A DNA stretch of 64,000 bases from Viola odorata. Taxonomy: Eukaryota > Streptophyta > Magnoliopsida > Malpighiales > Violaceae. Below are positions 46,246 to 58,614 of this stretch, piece by piece. A model generated the notes under the pieces. That model made no database searches and was not told where the DNA came from. It saw nothing but the letters and a program-made list of their open reading frames with translations. The stretch is taken from contig OY829540.1 of the NCBI GenBank assembly GCA_963691705.1, forward strand, positions 70,108,367-70,172,366. The letters run 5' to 3'. The position numbers and the translations under genes are program-made. Numbering within the stretch: position 1 is the first letter of the stretch; the number at the start of each line of letters is the position of its first letter.

Positions 46246-48271
46246 CACGGAGCTGTGCGTGAATCGGGGTGACAACTGGATAAGTGCTGGAAGTCAGAAG
46301 CGTGTGCTAAATGGACTCACGGATGTTGATCCCGTCATTTTGAACAAATAATATTTTATATTTATCCTAGTTTTAAATTTGAACAGTTTTAATTTTGTAA
46401 TTTTTAGTTTTCGAATTTTGGGTTTTGAAAGATTCCGAGAAATAGGGGATTTTTCCCTAGCCTTTATCCAAGGCTAGGAAAAGCCACTAGAAGGGGGATC
46501 TTCGAATTTCCATCTTCTTCTTCCAAGAATCATCTATCAAACTTGCTATGTATTATTCCATTCAGGAAAATTACAGATTAATTCCAGTTCTATGTTCAAT
46601 AATTATTTATCTTCTTTCATGACATTGTCCCGTAACTAAATCTATAATTCTTGATAAGGGTTGAGTGAGCCAATTCTTATAGTTTTGAGATCGAAACATC
46701 CTTCATAACCTCCCCATTTGTAACCCTATCAATCTCCGTTTTAACAAATCGGTTCCCATTAATCCCAAGGCCTGATCACTCTTAGGTTTAATGAGGAATT
46801 TGCAGTCAGCCACAAAGGGGACGGGTTGAAACTGGAGTGGCCCAAGTAGACAGCTGGCCACGCGAAGGTTAGTGAGTATTGAAGGGTATAGTCCTAACCA
46901 GATTGACAACCTAGGGCTCCGATTGGGGGGTAGCTTGGACTAAACACTGTCTTTCCCTATGCCATTGAGGAGGCGCAGCCCTTCAAGTTAACAATCAACT
47001 AGATAAATCCTTTAACCAACAAAATCCTTTAACCAACAAAATCCTTTAACCAACAAGGTGTCCATTGATTAGGATCACTCGGAGAGAGAGTTCTCGGCAA
47101 GTGATTTCAAGAGGAGGAAAGTAGGATTGGAAAGGAGTACCTCCCAATCTATAGCAGTGTTATGAAAGGAGGGGGAAACATCTTTGAATCAATGATCAGT
47201 CTGTAAGAATACATGCTCACGGATTCACCCTTACCAAGAGTTCTCTCATCCCTGATTTCACAACCCTAGACAACCAATCTTGGCCAAGATCTAATCTTAA
47301 CCAAGATTATTTTACCAGTTAATTTCTATTTTATTTATTTTTAGTTGCAGAACAATCAACCAAATTTCATTGACGAGGAAGTCAAATCAAAGCTACAATT
47401 CCCTAGAGGTCTCTGTAGACGATCCTTTTACCACATCTAGAAGTCCATTGTGGACTGTGTTAAGTTGTATTTTCTATCCCATTTCATATCTATTATTACA
47501 ACTATTTTTTATACTCCTGATAGGCAATCAATGAGGATGAGGAGGAAGAATAGAAGCTTGATCGTCATTGTTGAAGTTCTTCACTTCTTTGTGTGTAGCT
47601 GCAAAAAGGAAAAAGTTAGGGTTTTGAGGAAGGAGACGAGATGAGATAAAGAGGGAAAGGAAGTGGCGGGGTCCACTTCCCACGTAGCATCAAGCCGATA
47701 TGTGGCAATCCGACATGACAATAGTGGGGTGCTGACGTGGCAAATAATGGACAACATCGATGTAAGGTGAGATATCTGTAACGGTAGGAGATGATTAAAT
47801 AATAATAACTACGACCAGAAGGGTAATAAAAAAAATAGTTCGGATTAATTAAAATATTAAATCATTTAACCTTAATATATTTATTTAGGCCGAGGAATAT
47901 GACACTGATAATTTTGAGATCGATCGATCCGCCGCACTAAATGGTTTTGCTCTAACACACTTTCATCAAATAATTGTCTTTTTCAAACTAACTCAGATTC
48001 TCATTCTAGATTAATCTCTTGTCGTAAAATGAAGAGAATATCCGGTGAAACTGAAAATGTTATTTCTATTGACAAAAAAAAATTGTTTTTTCTGCTCTCT
48101 TTTTTTCTAATTAGTTACAGTATGTTTGTATACCAAAAAAAGAAAAAGAAAACATATGGTTTTTCTGCTTTTTTTTCCTAATTAGTTAATGTTATAATAC
48201 CAATTAAATTTTTTTTTTTTTTACACATGATAAACTTGCCATGTATGATGTATCACAGTAAGATGATGGAG
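46246..48271. other. Repeat-like intergenic region
   Basis: From about 46440 to 47660 the DNA is less AT-rich and reads like the untranslated part of an old retroelement, with no protein match visible. It includes a 17-base unit (aaatcctttaaccaaca) repeated three times at 47005-47055 and a short palindrome (cctagcctt...aaggctagg, 46456-46479). I find no LTR pair, so the nature is unresolved. The rest is AT-rich. Confidence 0.4.
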
Positions 48272-48432
48272 GGAAAAAACTTGGGTAAATCATGATCTAC
48301 CTACATCATGATCTAAGATGATGATACATACCCCAAATAGTGCTAGAATACCACTATTCTTGACACTTTTGGACACGTATCATCATCCTATATCATGATG
48401 TAGGTAGATCATGATCTACCCAAGTTTTACTC
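48272..48432. mobile_element. MITE with long terminal inverted repeats and 10-bp target duplication
   Basis: A 161-bp element whose arms of about 55 bases pair almost perfectly (acttgggta, atcatgatctacctacatca, gatgatgatac on both arms). Flanks carry the direct repeat gatgatggag at 48262-48271 and 48433-48442. Long arms with a 9-11-base duplication suit a Mutator-like (MULE) MITE. The central loop is only about 45 bases. Confidence 0.8.
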
Positions 48433-48442
48433 GATGATGGAG

Positions 48443-49700
48443 TAAATTAAAAATGGAAAAAAAAGGTACGGTTTAGAATTAGAATACGTTTCCAATTGTG
48501 ATGGCCAAAGTCGAGGTTATTCTTGATTAGATCCAACTCACAAATTTAAAACTGTAAGTTGAAGACTCCCATTGTAATTGGCAGATGTAGCATGCATGAA
48601 ATCAAATAATTAAAATTAAACTAATTTTAAAATTATAATTAGACTAATATCTCCTCGTTCAATTCTTTCCAAATCATTAGATCTTCATCGACTTGGTATT
48701 CTTAAAAAATTAGAGAAATCAAGTCCGTATATCACGTTACTACAAGCTCTCATTTCAAAATAATACGTAGTCTGGGTCAGTTTGGTTCTGAAACTACATA
48801 TCTATGACTTCGTTTCTCAAAACCAATCAGCCAAAAAGAAAAGGGAAGGATCTTTCCCTCTGGAGGTAGCAAAATCAATCCCGAGCCACTTGGCATTCTA
48901 ATGTAGTTCCAACAATGCATTTCTTTGACTGTCTTTTTCTTTTTTAAATCAATCAAAACCTCTTCCCAAACTGACTAACACTGTCTGTTCTTATAAGAGT
49001 GGTGCTAGAATTTGTTTTGCGATCAAATGAATATCCTTTTAATATAATATAGGTCATCGAAAAGATATCAGAAACACTTTAATTTTATATGAACCTAATA
49101 CCCTTTATCTTATGGGACCAGTCCGGAAAATGTTATCATAGAAGATAATATGTTTGACTATATTTAACTTCTAAATCCAATAAATTTTGTTTTTTTTTTC
49201 CACCATGAATCGAATCTATGATTTACCTCAAAGAGATATGTACTAACCAATTGCGTTTATACAACACTTTAATTTTGTTGAATTAATACTTATAATATTT
49301 CAGACGATATATCAAAATACCGTTCGCTGGATAGCCTTAGATATAGATATGGTGAAAATTAGATGATATGCATATACTTTTGGTGAATTTTGTGGATTTT
49401 AATGTTTGAAAAAGTTCAACAAGATCGAATTTGGGCTTCAAAAATTAGGTCGTTCAAAGACCGGCTCGGCTGTTGTGCGAGCCTAACAAAAAAACTTTAA
49501 GCCCGACTATAACCCACTTGTCCAATCCATGCATATGAAAGACAAGTCGTGCGTACTCCGTTTAGTTTACGATACACCCTACAACACACAACATTCCTTT
49601 CCCCCCTCTCAGATTCGCGCACCACCAAGAAGCTCATCCACAAAGATAAAACTCACTCATCAATCATCATCCATCCCCAAGACTCCGAAAACCAGACACC
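48443..49700. other. Upstream region of the plastid S17 gene
   Basis: AT-rich DNA with a GC-richer patch at about 49420-49530 (aggtcgttcaaagaccggctcgg) that looks like a transposon scrap. The leader of the S17 gene lies just before 49701. No gene seen. Confidence 0.4.
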
Positions 49701-50192
49701 ATGTTCCCAGCAATGTCTCTTTCCCTCTCATCATCTCTCCACTCCCTCTCCATTTCTACTCCATTCCTCCATGGCTCCACTCCTCTCGCTCACCTCTCCA
49801 AACCCAATTCCCCCATTGTCCTCCAGCCCTCAAAGTCTTCAACTTTTCTCCCTCCAATTAGGGCCATGAGGTCATTGCAAGGAAGGGTTGTGTGCGCAAC
49901 CAGTGACAAGACAGTGGCTGTCGAGGTGACAAGACTGGCCCCGCATCCTAAGTACAAGAGGAGAGTAAGAAAGAAGAAGAAGTACCAAGCTCATGACCCT
50001 GATAACCAGTTCCAAGTTGGTGACTGGGTCCAGCTTGAAAAGAGTCGGCCTATTAGCAAGACCAAGACTTTCATTGCTGTGGCTGTTCCTCCGAGGAAGG
50101 CTAAAGAGAAGAAAGAGAGTGGAGAAGATGGTTCTGCCGGGTCTAGTGAGCTTGGAATCCCTTTGGAGTCTCAACAGGAACTGCAGGCTTAA
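49701..50192 (+). CDS. RPS17: Plastid ribosomal protein S17 (uS17c), nuclear-encoded
   Basis: Predicted 163-residue precursor from a single uninterrupted frame. The first 56 residues are a Ser/Leu/Pro-rich chloroplast transit peptide. The S17 OB-fold core follows: MRSLQGRVVCATSDKTVAVE, then HPKYKRRVRKKKKYQAHDP, then VGDWVQLEKSRPISKTKTFI. A charged Ser/Gly tail closes the protein. S17 binds 16S rRNA early in 30S assembly. The first ATG at 49701 and the next at 49713 are both possible starts; either leaves a full transit peptide. The intronless form and its place beside GL2 match the Arabidopsis gene. Confidence 0.95.
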   Translation: MFPAMSLSLSSSLHSLSISTPFLHGSTPLAHLSKPNSPIVLQPSKSSTFLPPIRAMRSLQGRVVCATSDKTVAVEVTRLAPHPKYKRRVRKKKKYQAHDPDNQFQVGDWVQLEKSRPISKTKTFIAVAVPPRKAKEKKESGEDGSAGSSELGIPLESQQELQA

Positions 50193-52310
50193 TGTAAGGC
50201 AAGGGAAATCTGTAGTCTATAATAATTGTATGAAAGTTTGCGGCTTTTGCTACTCTGTGTTCGTTTGAATTGTTAGTTTAATTCAGTGCTGTGAAATTGG
50301 GTTTTCTTGAGCCAATTGTTAGTTTCGGTGTTTAATTTTGATGTCTATTGACGCTTATATCTTCATAATTAAGATAAGATTGTTGGGTCTTTGTGCATAT
50401 TATAATTTAAAATTCATTTAGACATTGGTAAGTATAAGGGAGAAGGGTAGGAGAGTTATTTTAGAATGTGTTTGTATGTTTTTTTTAAAATTGGGTTGTT
50501 GATGATTTAGTTCAGCCATAGTTTCGTTGATTTTGCCTGATGCGTTCACAAGATCTAAAACAAGCTTGGGTTTTGAGTCAAAGTTGTCTGGAACATTGAG
50601 TTGTCAAATTGATATGAAACATTCAAGTGTCTGTGGTTTGTTTGGTGACTGTGCTACGGTGCTGGAGTTCAATGAGGGTTGGTCCTTTGATTCTGGATGC
50701 ATGTTGGTCAAAGGACTTTCGAACCAGCTAGAAACATGTTTGGTTGGAATTTGCTAATTGTTTTCAATCATCTAGGATTGTTTCTACTGTGTTGGCTTCC
50801 TTGGTGATTTGGGAATTTATGTTGATGTTTTTTGTTTTCACAGATGTTTCAGATGATAGCATTTTACTGTTTTGTATTAGTCAAATTGTATTCAGTTGTT
50901 ATTCATTGGATGGATGTTGGTGATGAGGGTGGACCATGGATTTGGATGAGCTTTCTTGGTTTAAGTTGCCAGCATTGTCTGAAATTTGGAGTTTGCTAGT
51001 TGCTACAACCCGGAGCGATGCTGGTTCCAGCTAAGAAGGGAACGAAGTATGAGGATGAAAAGGGTAGTTGTGGTGATCTTTTCCACGTTTTAATGGTGGG
51101 ACTAAGCATTTTTCTGAGTTTCGCTTGAGTTGTGGGTTTTCATTAGATGCATTTTGTTGTTGATTCTTGAACTAGATGGAATTGATGTTGTTGCTCACTT
51201 CTCGGGCGATAAGAGTGTGAAAGTAAGTAAAAGTTGGTTTGAGTTGGATTTGTTCATTTTTGTTGTGTTGGAAAGTGTCAATTGAACTTTTGATGAGGGG
51301 AGATACATTTGAGAGTTAGAATAGAATATTGAAAAAAGAGGGTAAGCCTGGAAAGTTGCAGGAATTGAGGGAAATGGTACTTGACAGCAGAAGATAACGG
51401 TTTTCTCAGTGAAATACTGGGAATTTTACAGTAAATCTGAATTCAAACTGTACTAATTTGCGTAGACTTGGGTCTCCTCTATAATTGCTGGGGTTTGGTT
51501 CGTAGAACTTGTAAATTTTACAAGTACTTACCAGGTTCTACACAGCTGAGGAATAATGTTATCCTCTGCGGAAAAGCAGCGTCCTGCGAGCAATCTTGCA
51601 GGTTGCAATGCTTTGAGAATCATGGTGCATTTGCATATTTAAGAATTCTCAACTAGTGCTTGGTCTTTGGTGGAAGAAAACAAAACTGGAACGTTGTACT
51701 TTGCCTAAAAAAACTGATAACTACTGCATAAGGACTCCATTCGTAGTTGTAATAAAACCCTTGTTTTGCTTGAACGTTACATCCTTCTCGTCCTGTTACC
51801 ATGCTATTTGCTAACAGTTGTAGTAACTTTTCCTTTGTTTAAATATTTGACAACAATACAGAGGATATCATGATAAAACATTTTCGCCTGCAAAACCATT
51901 CTGGTCTACCAGTCTTCACATCCTTGAACCATTTTGAGATGAAACTTGAAAAACTCGCTATTCGGATACCAGAAAATGGGAAGTGAAAACCATTAGTTCT
52001 TATAGTTCTATATATGCACCTAGGCATAATATAACTTCCACTAGCTTGTAGACTCTAACACTTCTTCCTCTCATTCTCCATAGCACCATGTCAGTCATTC
52101 TTTCGCACAGCTCGTTCGCGTGCGACGTGACAACCAACAGGAGAGTTCCCAGCCCTCATGTCTAGCCTCAGACCAACAAAGGCAAAAGCAACAGAAAAAA
52201 CATGGTTCTCCCCTCTAGTCAAAATATAAACTTGAAGAGGAGACAAAATTACAAGCCTATGAACTTTACAATAATTAGTGTCTACCTAACCAGTAAACCT
52301 AGTTAAGGAA
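50193..52310. other. Convergent 3' region of RPS17 and GL2
   Basis: About 2.1 kb of moderately AT-rich DNA. A 76-codon open frame (first ATG inside 50527-50757) has no recognisable motif. The T/G-rich plus-strand character over 50200-51700 could reflect an untranslated transcript, but I cannot support a gene. No repeat with clear ends. Confidence 0.35.
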
Positions 52311-55300
52311 TTAGCTGTCTTCGCATTGCAGGCCTGTCTTTATATTTTTTAATGTGTATGATATTACTGTGTTAATGGATTCAATGGACTCAACTGAAAC
52401 TGTGGCTGTGGAGGAGTTAGTCAACATTTGAAATGCTATTGTCAGCAAAGATCCTCCTTCTGTACTCTTCTCCTCTTTTCTTGCAGTGATCACTAGTGGC
52501 CTCGATTCTTGTCCGTCAGGAAGAATAGAGAACCCTGAAGGCAATATCGGTATGCTGCTTGAATCACACCCTGTAATCACGGACTGCATTCCACTTATTT
52601 CCACAGGAGCATACACTACCATGGATTCATAACTATTCGTGCAGGTATCTTGTAGTATCCACATGCTATTCTCTTTTGATTGCATTGTCTGGAATTGAAA
52701 TATACAGCAATTTAGGACCATGATTAGTTAGATGTTGAGAATTCTATTTTCTTTTTCGAGATAGAGAAGAACTCACCTGAATACTTACTGCATTGCCTCG
52801 ATCTTGTCCTTTGCACAAGTTCGCTATGGATTTCACAGAACCTCCACTTGACATGATATCCCACTAAACTTTGTAACAAAAAATTGTTAGTCATATTTCC
52901 TTGATGCTTTTTACATTGTTATGTAGATGATTCAGGTAATAGTAGCATTTTCATCATACCTCGCTTCTACGTGCTTCATCTCGTAAGTAATCAAACAAGA
53001 TGTGAGGAGAGACGGGCAACCAGATAGAAGAAACTGCACACAAGATCACTCCAGGTGGTTCGCCAGGATCATTTATGTTCTTCCTAGAAGAAACCCTCAT
53101 GTCCTCTCCTGTTTTGCTTGTAACCTTGTTCCATGTATGGTAGCTCGATGCACCTATGGCGTGGCAAAAACTGCTTGTCATCCTTTGCGCCAATTTCAAA
53201 ATGCTTTTCCTCCCAGCCAGTGTTGCAACACCTGTTTTGTTATTAAAATGCTTATTGTCAGAAAATTTTCTAGCAGATATGAAAAACACTTCTTGCAAAA
53301 GCGAAGATGGCGACCTATTTTGGCCTTACCGGCTGAATCCTTTGTGGGTACATTGGTTGCCATGAAGAAAACAAGTCGTTCGCATTGGAGCTGCAATGTA
53401 GCCACCCAATGTTGCGCACCGAATGCTATACCACTATTCACAATGGTGCGGTACATGGTATGAACTGCGCTTTTCTGGCATTCCAAGTGCTCCACCCATA
53501 TCACCTAGAAAGAATCTCAGAGAATTGAGTATAAATGCTACACTTCACTTCATTCTTTTCGTTCAAGCAATTCTTATTAAGTTGTTCATGTTCCGTACCA
53601 AGATCAACCATAACAATCAAAGAACATGTTAATCATTATGTCAAGCTAACACGTGCTGGAATAAGAAAGTAAAAATACCATAACTAAACTGATCAAAGTT
53701 ATATGGTTTGTATAATTCAACTTGAAATCTTAATACAGAAACATCCAGTGTTCTGACTCTTTTTGTATCGACTGAATGTAAAAGAGTAACATTTTATGAA
53801 TGTACCTTGCAATGACCATTTGATTTGTCCTCAATTATGCAGCCAGAGGGGCGTTTTCTGCATTTCACGAGCGATGCATCAATGTTGTCTTCAACTTTAT
53901 CGATGGAGACATCTACAATTGCCCACTGTTCCGCACTCAGTTGCTTGCAATATCTAACAAAATACACTTCTCTAGTGGGGACCAAGGGTGTCAGCATCTG
54001 GACCTCTGCAAACATCTACCCACATAAAAAGGAAAATTGTCAATGGCTAAGTAAATTACAGAGTGAAAAGGACCGTGTTGTTTTGACACAAGGCGGTGAT
54101 GACCGGCACCACTTGTGAAGCCCTGAGTGAGCTGCTAGATGAGCTTATATTCGGTGGATCAATATATACAGAAGAATATAAGTTCATCTAACAGCTCATA
54201 AATGGCTAAATATATCTCAATTAATACCATATGGTGATTTTAAAATTTTCAATTATTCTGAGAAAAACCACCACATGGAGTGAATTGAAGATATGTTAAA
54301 CAAATTTAAAGTTGCAATTTGAAATTTTATTTGTAGTTGGGACTAGGTTAAACATTTCAGACAAATACAAGGACCAAAACGAGTGACCAATCAGAAGTGT
54401 CAATTAAATAATCTTGACCTCTCAGCAGAAGAAGACAAGGAAGAAGTGGATCAATAAAGCACAAAGGTCCCATCGCTGACTGGGGCATTAGATTTTTATT
54501 TCCTGAACTGGAGCCATTAGATAAGGTTGGAAAAATGGGTGCCTCATCTTTTATTTTAATTTAATTGGAAATATATTAAATTGTAATTGTAATTTCTGGG
54601 TAATTTTTATATGTGGACGTTACATCTTCATGTTTTCTGCATTTGTTTTTTGGGGAAAAGAAGATATGTTTTTATTCAATCATGGTGTCACTTTGTCTTC
54701 TTTAAAATTAATGCTCAGATTGTTGTTTAGTTGGTGTCAGCACATAATAAAAAGGAAAAAATAAAGTTATGCTCTACAATAATTTCTATTAGGTGCATGA
54801 ATCAACATATGCATCTTTCTTATCTGTTTCTTTTTTCTTTTCTATTTTTTATGATTTGATCCGGGTATGGAGAGTCCAGGGCGGGGCAGTCCCGACCTGC
54901 CCCATTACTCAACTCATACCCGGATCGTTAAGACGAGATTTTCGAGTATTTTTTTGTGTGACTCTTTTACTATCTTTATAAACTTTGTTACGTTGATGGA
55001 ACTAATTTTATATCAAATATTCAATTCCAATAGTATTATTATTAATAGTTATTACCCCCTAGGCGGGCGGGTAATCCCTACTTATGTGGGTCATGGCCCG
55101 ACTCATGGGGCATGGACGAGGCAAATATTAAAGGGGCATTGACGCGGTCAGGGCGAGCATAACCCGCATTGACTTATGGGAAGCGTTAAATTTACCAGTT
55201 CTAGTAAATTTACAAAATGACGGAAAACTGGTTTTAACATGTACAAATAAATGTTTGACTTGACATTTGAATTTCTATTATTAGAAAACTCTTACTGTCC

Positions 55301-58300
55301 TTTTCTAATAATAATCCTTATTTTTCCTAGAAAAAAACAAATTATATTTTTTTATGTATAACTAAATAAAAAAATTAAAAAAATGCTATTTGCTGAACAA
55401 AATAGGAGAAAGATTCACAATAATATACATACCAATTGCACTCCACCATTCCTGTTAGCTCCTTCGCCATTGCAAATCACATCCACAGTCACTGCTTTGG
55501 AAATCAAGCATGGAAACATTTCCATCCATTGATTCTGAATTCACAAAAATAAAATAGCAACTCTTAACATTAGCGGCAATTTCAACCTTACGATGATTTG
55601 GAGGAACAAATTTACATAAAAACGGGCCATAAATAGAAAGTATAGTGTGTATTTATTTGGTTAATGTACTAAACATTTGTGACATGAAAAATTAAATAAT
55701 AGAAAGCTTAATTAATTACCTACCGCATCCATAAAACTTTGAACTAGCCTTGGAAGATCCATGAACACAACTCCAATCTCTCTTGAGGCCGCAATGGACC
55801 TCTTTGGCCTGCCATTATTATTGCTTGAGACTCCAACACCAAATTCCTTCATGTACTCATCATAGTTGAGAATGTCGCGACCCGTTTCCACGCTCCGAAT
55901 CCATAACGGTTCAGCCATTGTAGCCATCTTCGTCAGCTCTCCCATCGCTTGATCAACAATGTCCATGATTCTTGACTTATCGAGCCCGAAAATTCCAGTG
56001 TAGAACTCTAGCGAACTCCTAGTACTGTTCTCTTGCTCATTTCTATCCGAGCAGGAGGACGTTGTTGCCCCCGGCAGGAATTTCCCTATAATTGCTCGGA
56101 GTTTCTCTACCTATAAGGTAACATCAACAAGAACACAAAATACGAATTGAAAATCATTTCGAGTCGACAACATTTTTGTATGATTAATTAATTTCTAATT
56201 ACCTCAGCTTTGAGTTTTGCATTTTCCATGCGCAAATGTTGTTCATTCGGTGGTGGTAGAGCAGAGTCTCTAGTAGAGGTAGAAGTGCCACAATTTGGGC
56301 AGCAAGCCTTGTTGATGGTTTCCCTCATGCTCCTATTCTCGTCTCGGAGTTTATCCATCTCTGATTTCAACAATGAATTCTCATGCCGCTCTTGTATAGC
56401 CTGCAACACAACCATCAAATCACTTAGTACCAGACGAGATTGAACTATTGGAATGCTAATTTTGCAACATAGCGGACAAAACTGATTGTAATTAAAATTT
56501 TAAGGATACAATTAGAAAAAATAATTTTCTAAAATGACAAATACTTTATAAATAAATAAAAAATTGGCATACTTTAAAATAAAATTTCTCCTCTAAACCG
56601 AATGGAATAAATGAATGAATCATAGAAAAATATACCTTGATTTGAGTTCGGCGATTTTGGAACCAGAACTTGACTTGCCGGGGAGCAAGGCCTAATTGCT
56701 TGCTTAGCTGTTGTCTCTGTTTCTCATCCGGGTGTGGGGACTCCTTAAATAGCCTGTCAAATATATATTGCAAAAAAAAAACTAAGAAATTTCTACATTA
56801 ATTCAGCTTATCGGGGAAAAAAAAAAGAATCACACTGATCGGACCGGAGAGCCACCCTTTGTCGGAGTCAGAATCCGACCATGAAAAAGAAACTTTCTTA
56901 CAACATGTGACTCACCTCTTCTCTCCATCTCTATAATAATCTTGTTTCTTTGTAAGCATGTCCCTAGCCACAACTTTTTAATTCCTTAATATCTTCCATG
57001 CTACACTTAATCATGTTTTTTCAAAGAATTAAAAAGTTGATTATCGAAATAATTAGGGTTCTTATCAAATTAACTAGACCAACTAGTTTGGAGAATATTA
57101 TGTTTAAGATTAGCCAGGTACCCGTTGGGCATAAAATGGTCCAACTAACTAATCCACATTTAAAATAAAATAATATTACCATCAAATAATTAAAAAGCAT
57201 GCGTACTAATAATATAAAATAATTAAAGTAATCGTTTTTTCCTGAACTAACCCTAATAATACTTGAACGAGAATAATTCATATTTTATAAAAAATAATTA
57301 AAATATTCATTTTTTTTATAAAAATCCGAAAATAAGAGTATAATAGCTATGCTATATTCTTCACTTAAGTAAGCCTTAGCATTTGGCAAAGCATGCACAT
57401 GCACACATCCCACATGTCCCACAAAACATTAATTACGCTATAAATTAGAGATTAGAGATATCCTTGTCTTTCTATACTAGTATTTTTTTCCATAATTAAT
57501 GCCCTATTAATTTCTTAACTACCATTGTTGCAACATTCATAATTAGTATCCTTAATTAATACATATTATAGTATTAATCTGTCCTAGAAAACAAAATATT
57601 AGAGAAGAAGAAAAAAAAATTACGAAGAGAAGGGGGAAAAAAATGAAAATAGAAAGAAATTAAAGGGGCCACATACGCTTCCATTTCTTTGATTTGCTCA
57701 GCGGTATGCCTATGGTATTTTTTTCTCTTCTTCTTCTTGTGCTTGTCATCAGTACCGTCGTCACAGTCGTCGTCATCATCTTCTTGCTCCCCTTCACCTA
57801 ATTCAAAATCATCTTCTGATCTTGATCTTATGGGCCCTGAATTGTCGCTGCTGATCTCCACCGTCTCTTCTCTTCTAAATATTCCTCCTAGTACTCCTCC
57901 ACCGCCGCCGCCACTCCCCTCCTCCCCCTCCTCCACCTCCACTGTGGAAGCCGCTGCGGCGGCGGAATTTGAGCCACGGAATATTCCAGCCTTCAATGAC
58001 AAAAACACAAATTAGATCACCAAAAAAAGTTATATCTACCCAATAAGTGGTACATTTTTCAAAGCACAAACATATTAGGTTTTGAATTCTCTTCTAATTC
58101 GTATAAAATTGAAAAAAAAATCAAGAGAGTATATCTAAAATTGAAAAGAAAAGTATAATAAGATAAAATGTAAAGTGTACTATATGTCTACACTTGCATG
58201 TGAGTTTTAGATGAAAAGATACATGAAATGAAGAAAAAAGAAGGTTTTGGAAGATGAGTGGAAGCAAGAAAATCATAAGAGGAGGGGACGGAAAAAAATA

Positions 58301-58614
58301 GAAAAATCAATTAACCAAGATGGGAATAAAAATTAAAAAGATGTGCATGTGTGTGATTAATCTTGAATGGGGAAATTAAATTAAATATGAAAAAACAAAT
58401 TAAATGAATAACTAAAAAAAATAGCGAAGAAGAGAGAATTGAATGTTGTAAACAAAAAAAAAGATGCAAAAATAAAATTAAATATACATACAAGGGAGAG
58501 GGAGAGGGTAGGAGAGGCAAAAAAATCTTTGGTGCGAGAAGCAGAGGTAGTAGCGGACGGAGCGGGTGGAGGTGGAGGTGGATTGTTCGTCGACGACATG
58601 TCAACCACGCCCAT
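52311..58614 (-). CDS. GL2: HD-ZIP IV transcription factor GLABRA2
   Basis: Predicted 787-residue nuclear regulator of epidermal cell fate (trichomes, root hairs, seed-coat mucilage). Eleven exons: 58492-58614, 57677-57990, 56636-56753, 56203-56400, 55724-56110, 55433-55534, 53806-54015, 53330-53504, 52960-53231, 52777-52863, 52311-52688. The N-terminus [15 protein letters not shown] and AGIFR is the GL2 signature. Next come Ala, Gly, Glu and Asp tracts, then the homeodomain (about 132-193: [19 protein letters not shown] to [10 protein letters not shown]). A loop-interrupted zipper with CCPNCG follows, then the START domain (from about 290: [18 protein letters not shown]) and the C-terminal HD-START-associated region ([26 protein letters not shown]). 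All phases agree. Intron 6 carries GC-rich transposon-like sequence. Confidence 0.95.
54858..55170. repeat. GC-rich transposon-like insert in GL2 intron 6
   Basis: A perfect 12-base inverted pair, GATCCGGGTATG (54858-54869) and CATACCCGGATC (54915-54926), encloses a GC-rich loop. Further GC-rich words (aggcgggcgggtaatcccta, ggtcatggcccgactcatgg) follow to about 55170. The compositional break from the AT-rich intron suggests a transposon fragment; ends and target duplication are not clear. Confidence 0.5.

Noticed and set aside
50527..50757. 76-codon plus-strand frame downstream of RPS17
   Set aside because: No start context, motif or splice evidence; likely chance in T/G-rich DNA.
53002..53463. 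153-codon plus-strand frame
   Set aside because: Antisense to GL2 exons 8 and 9.
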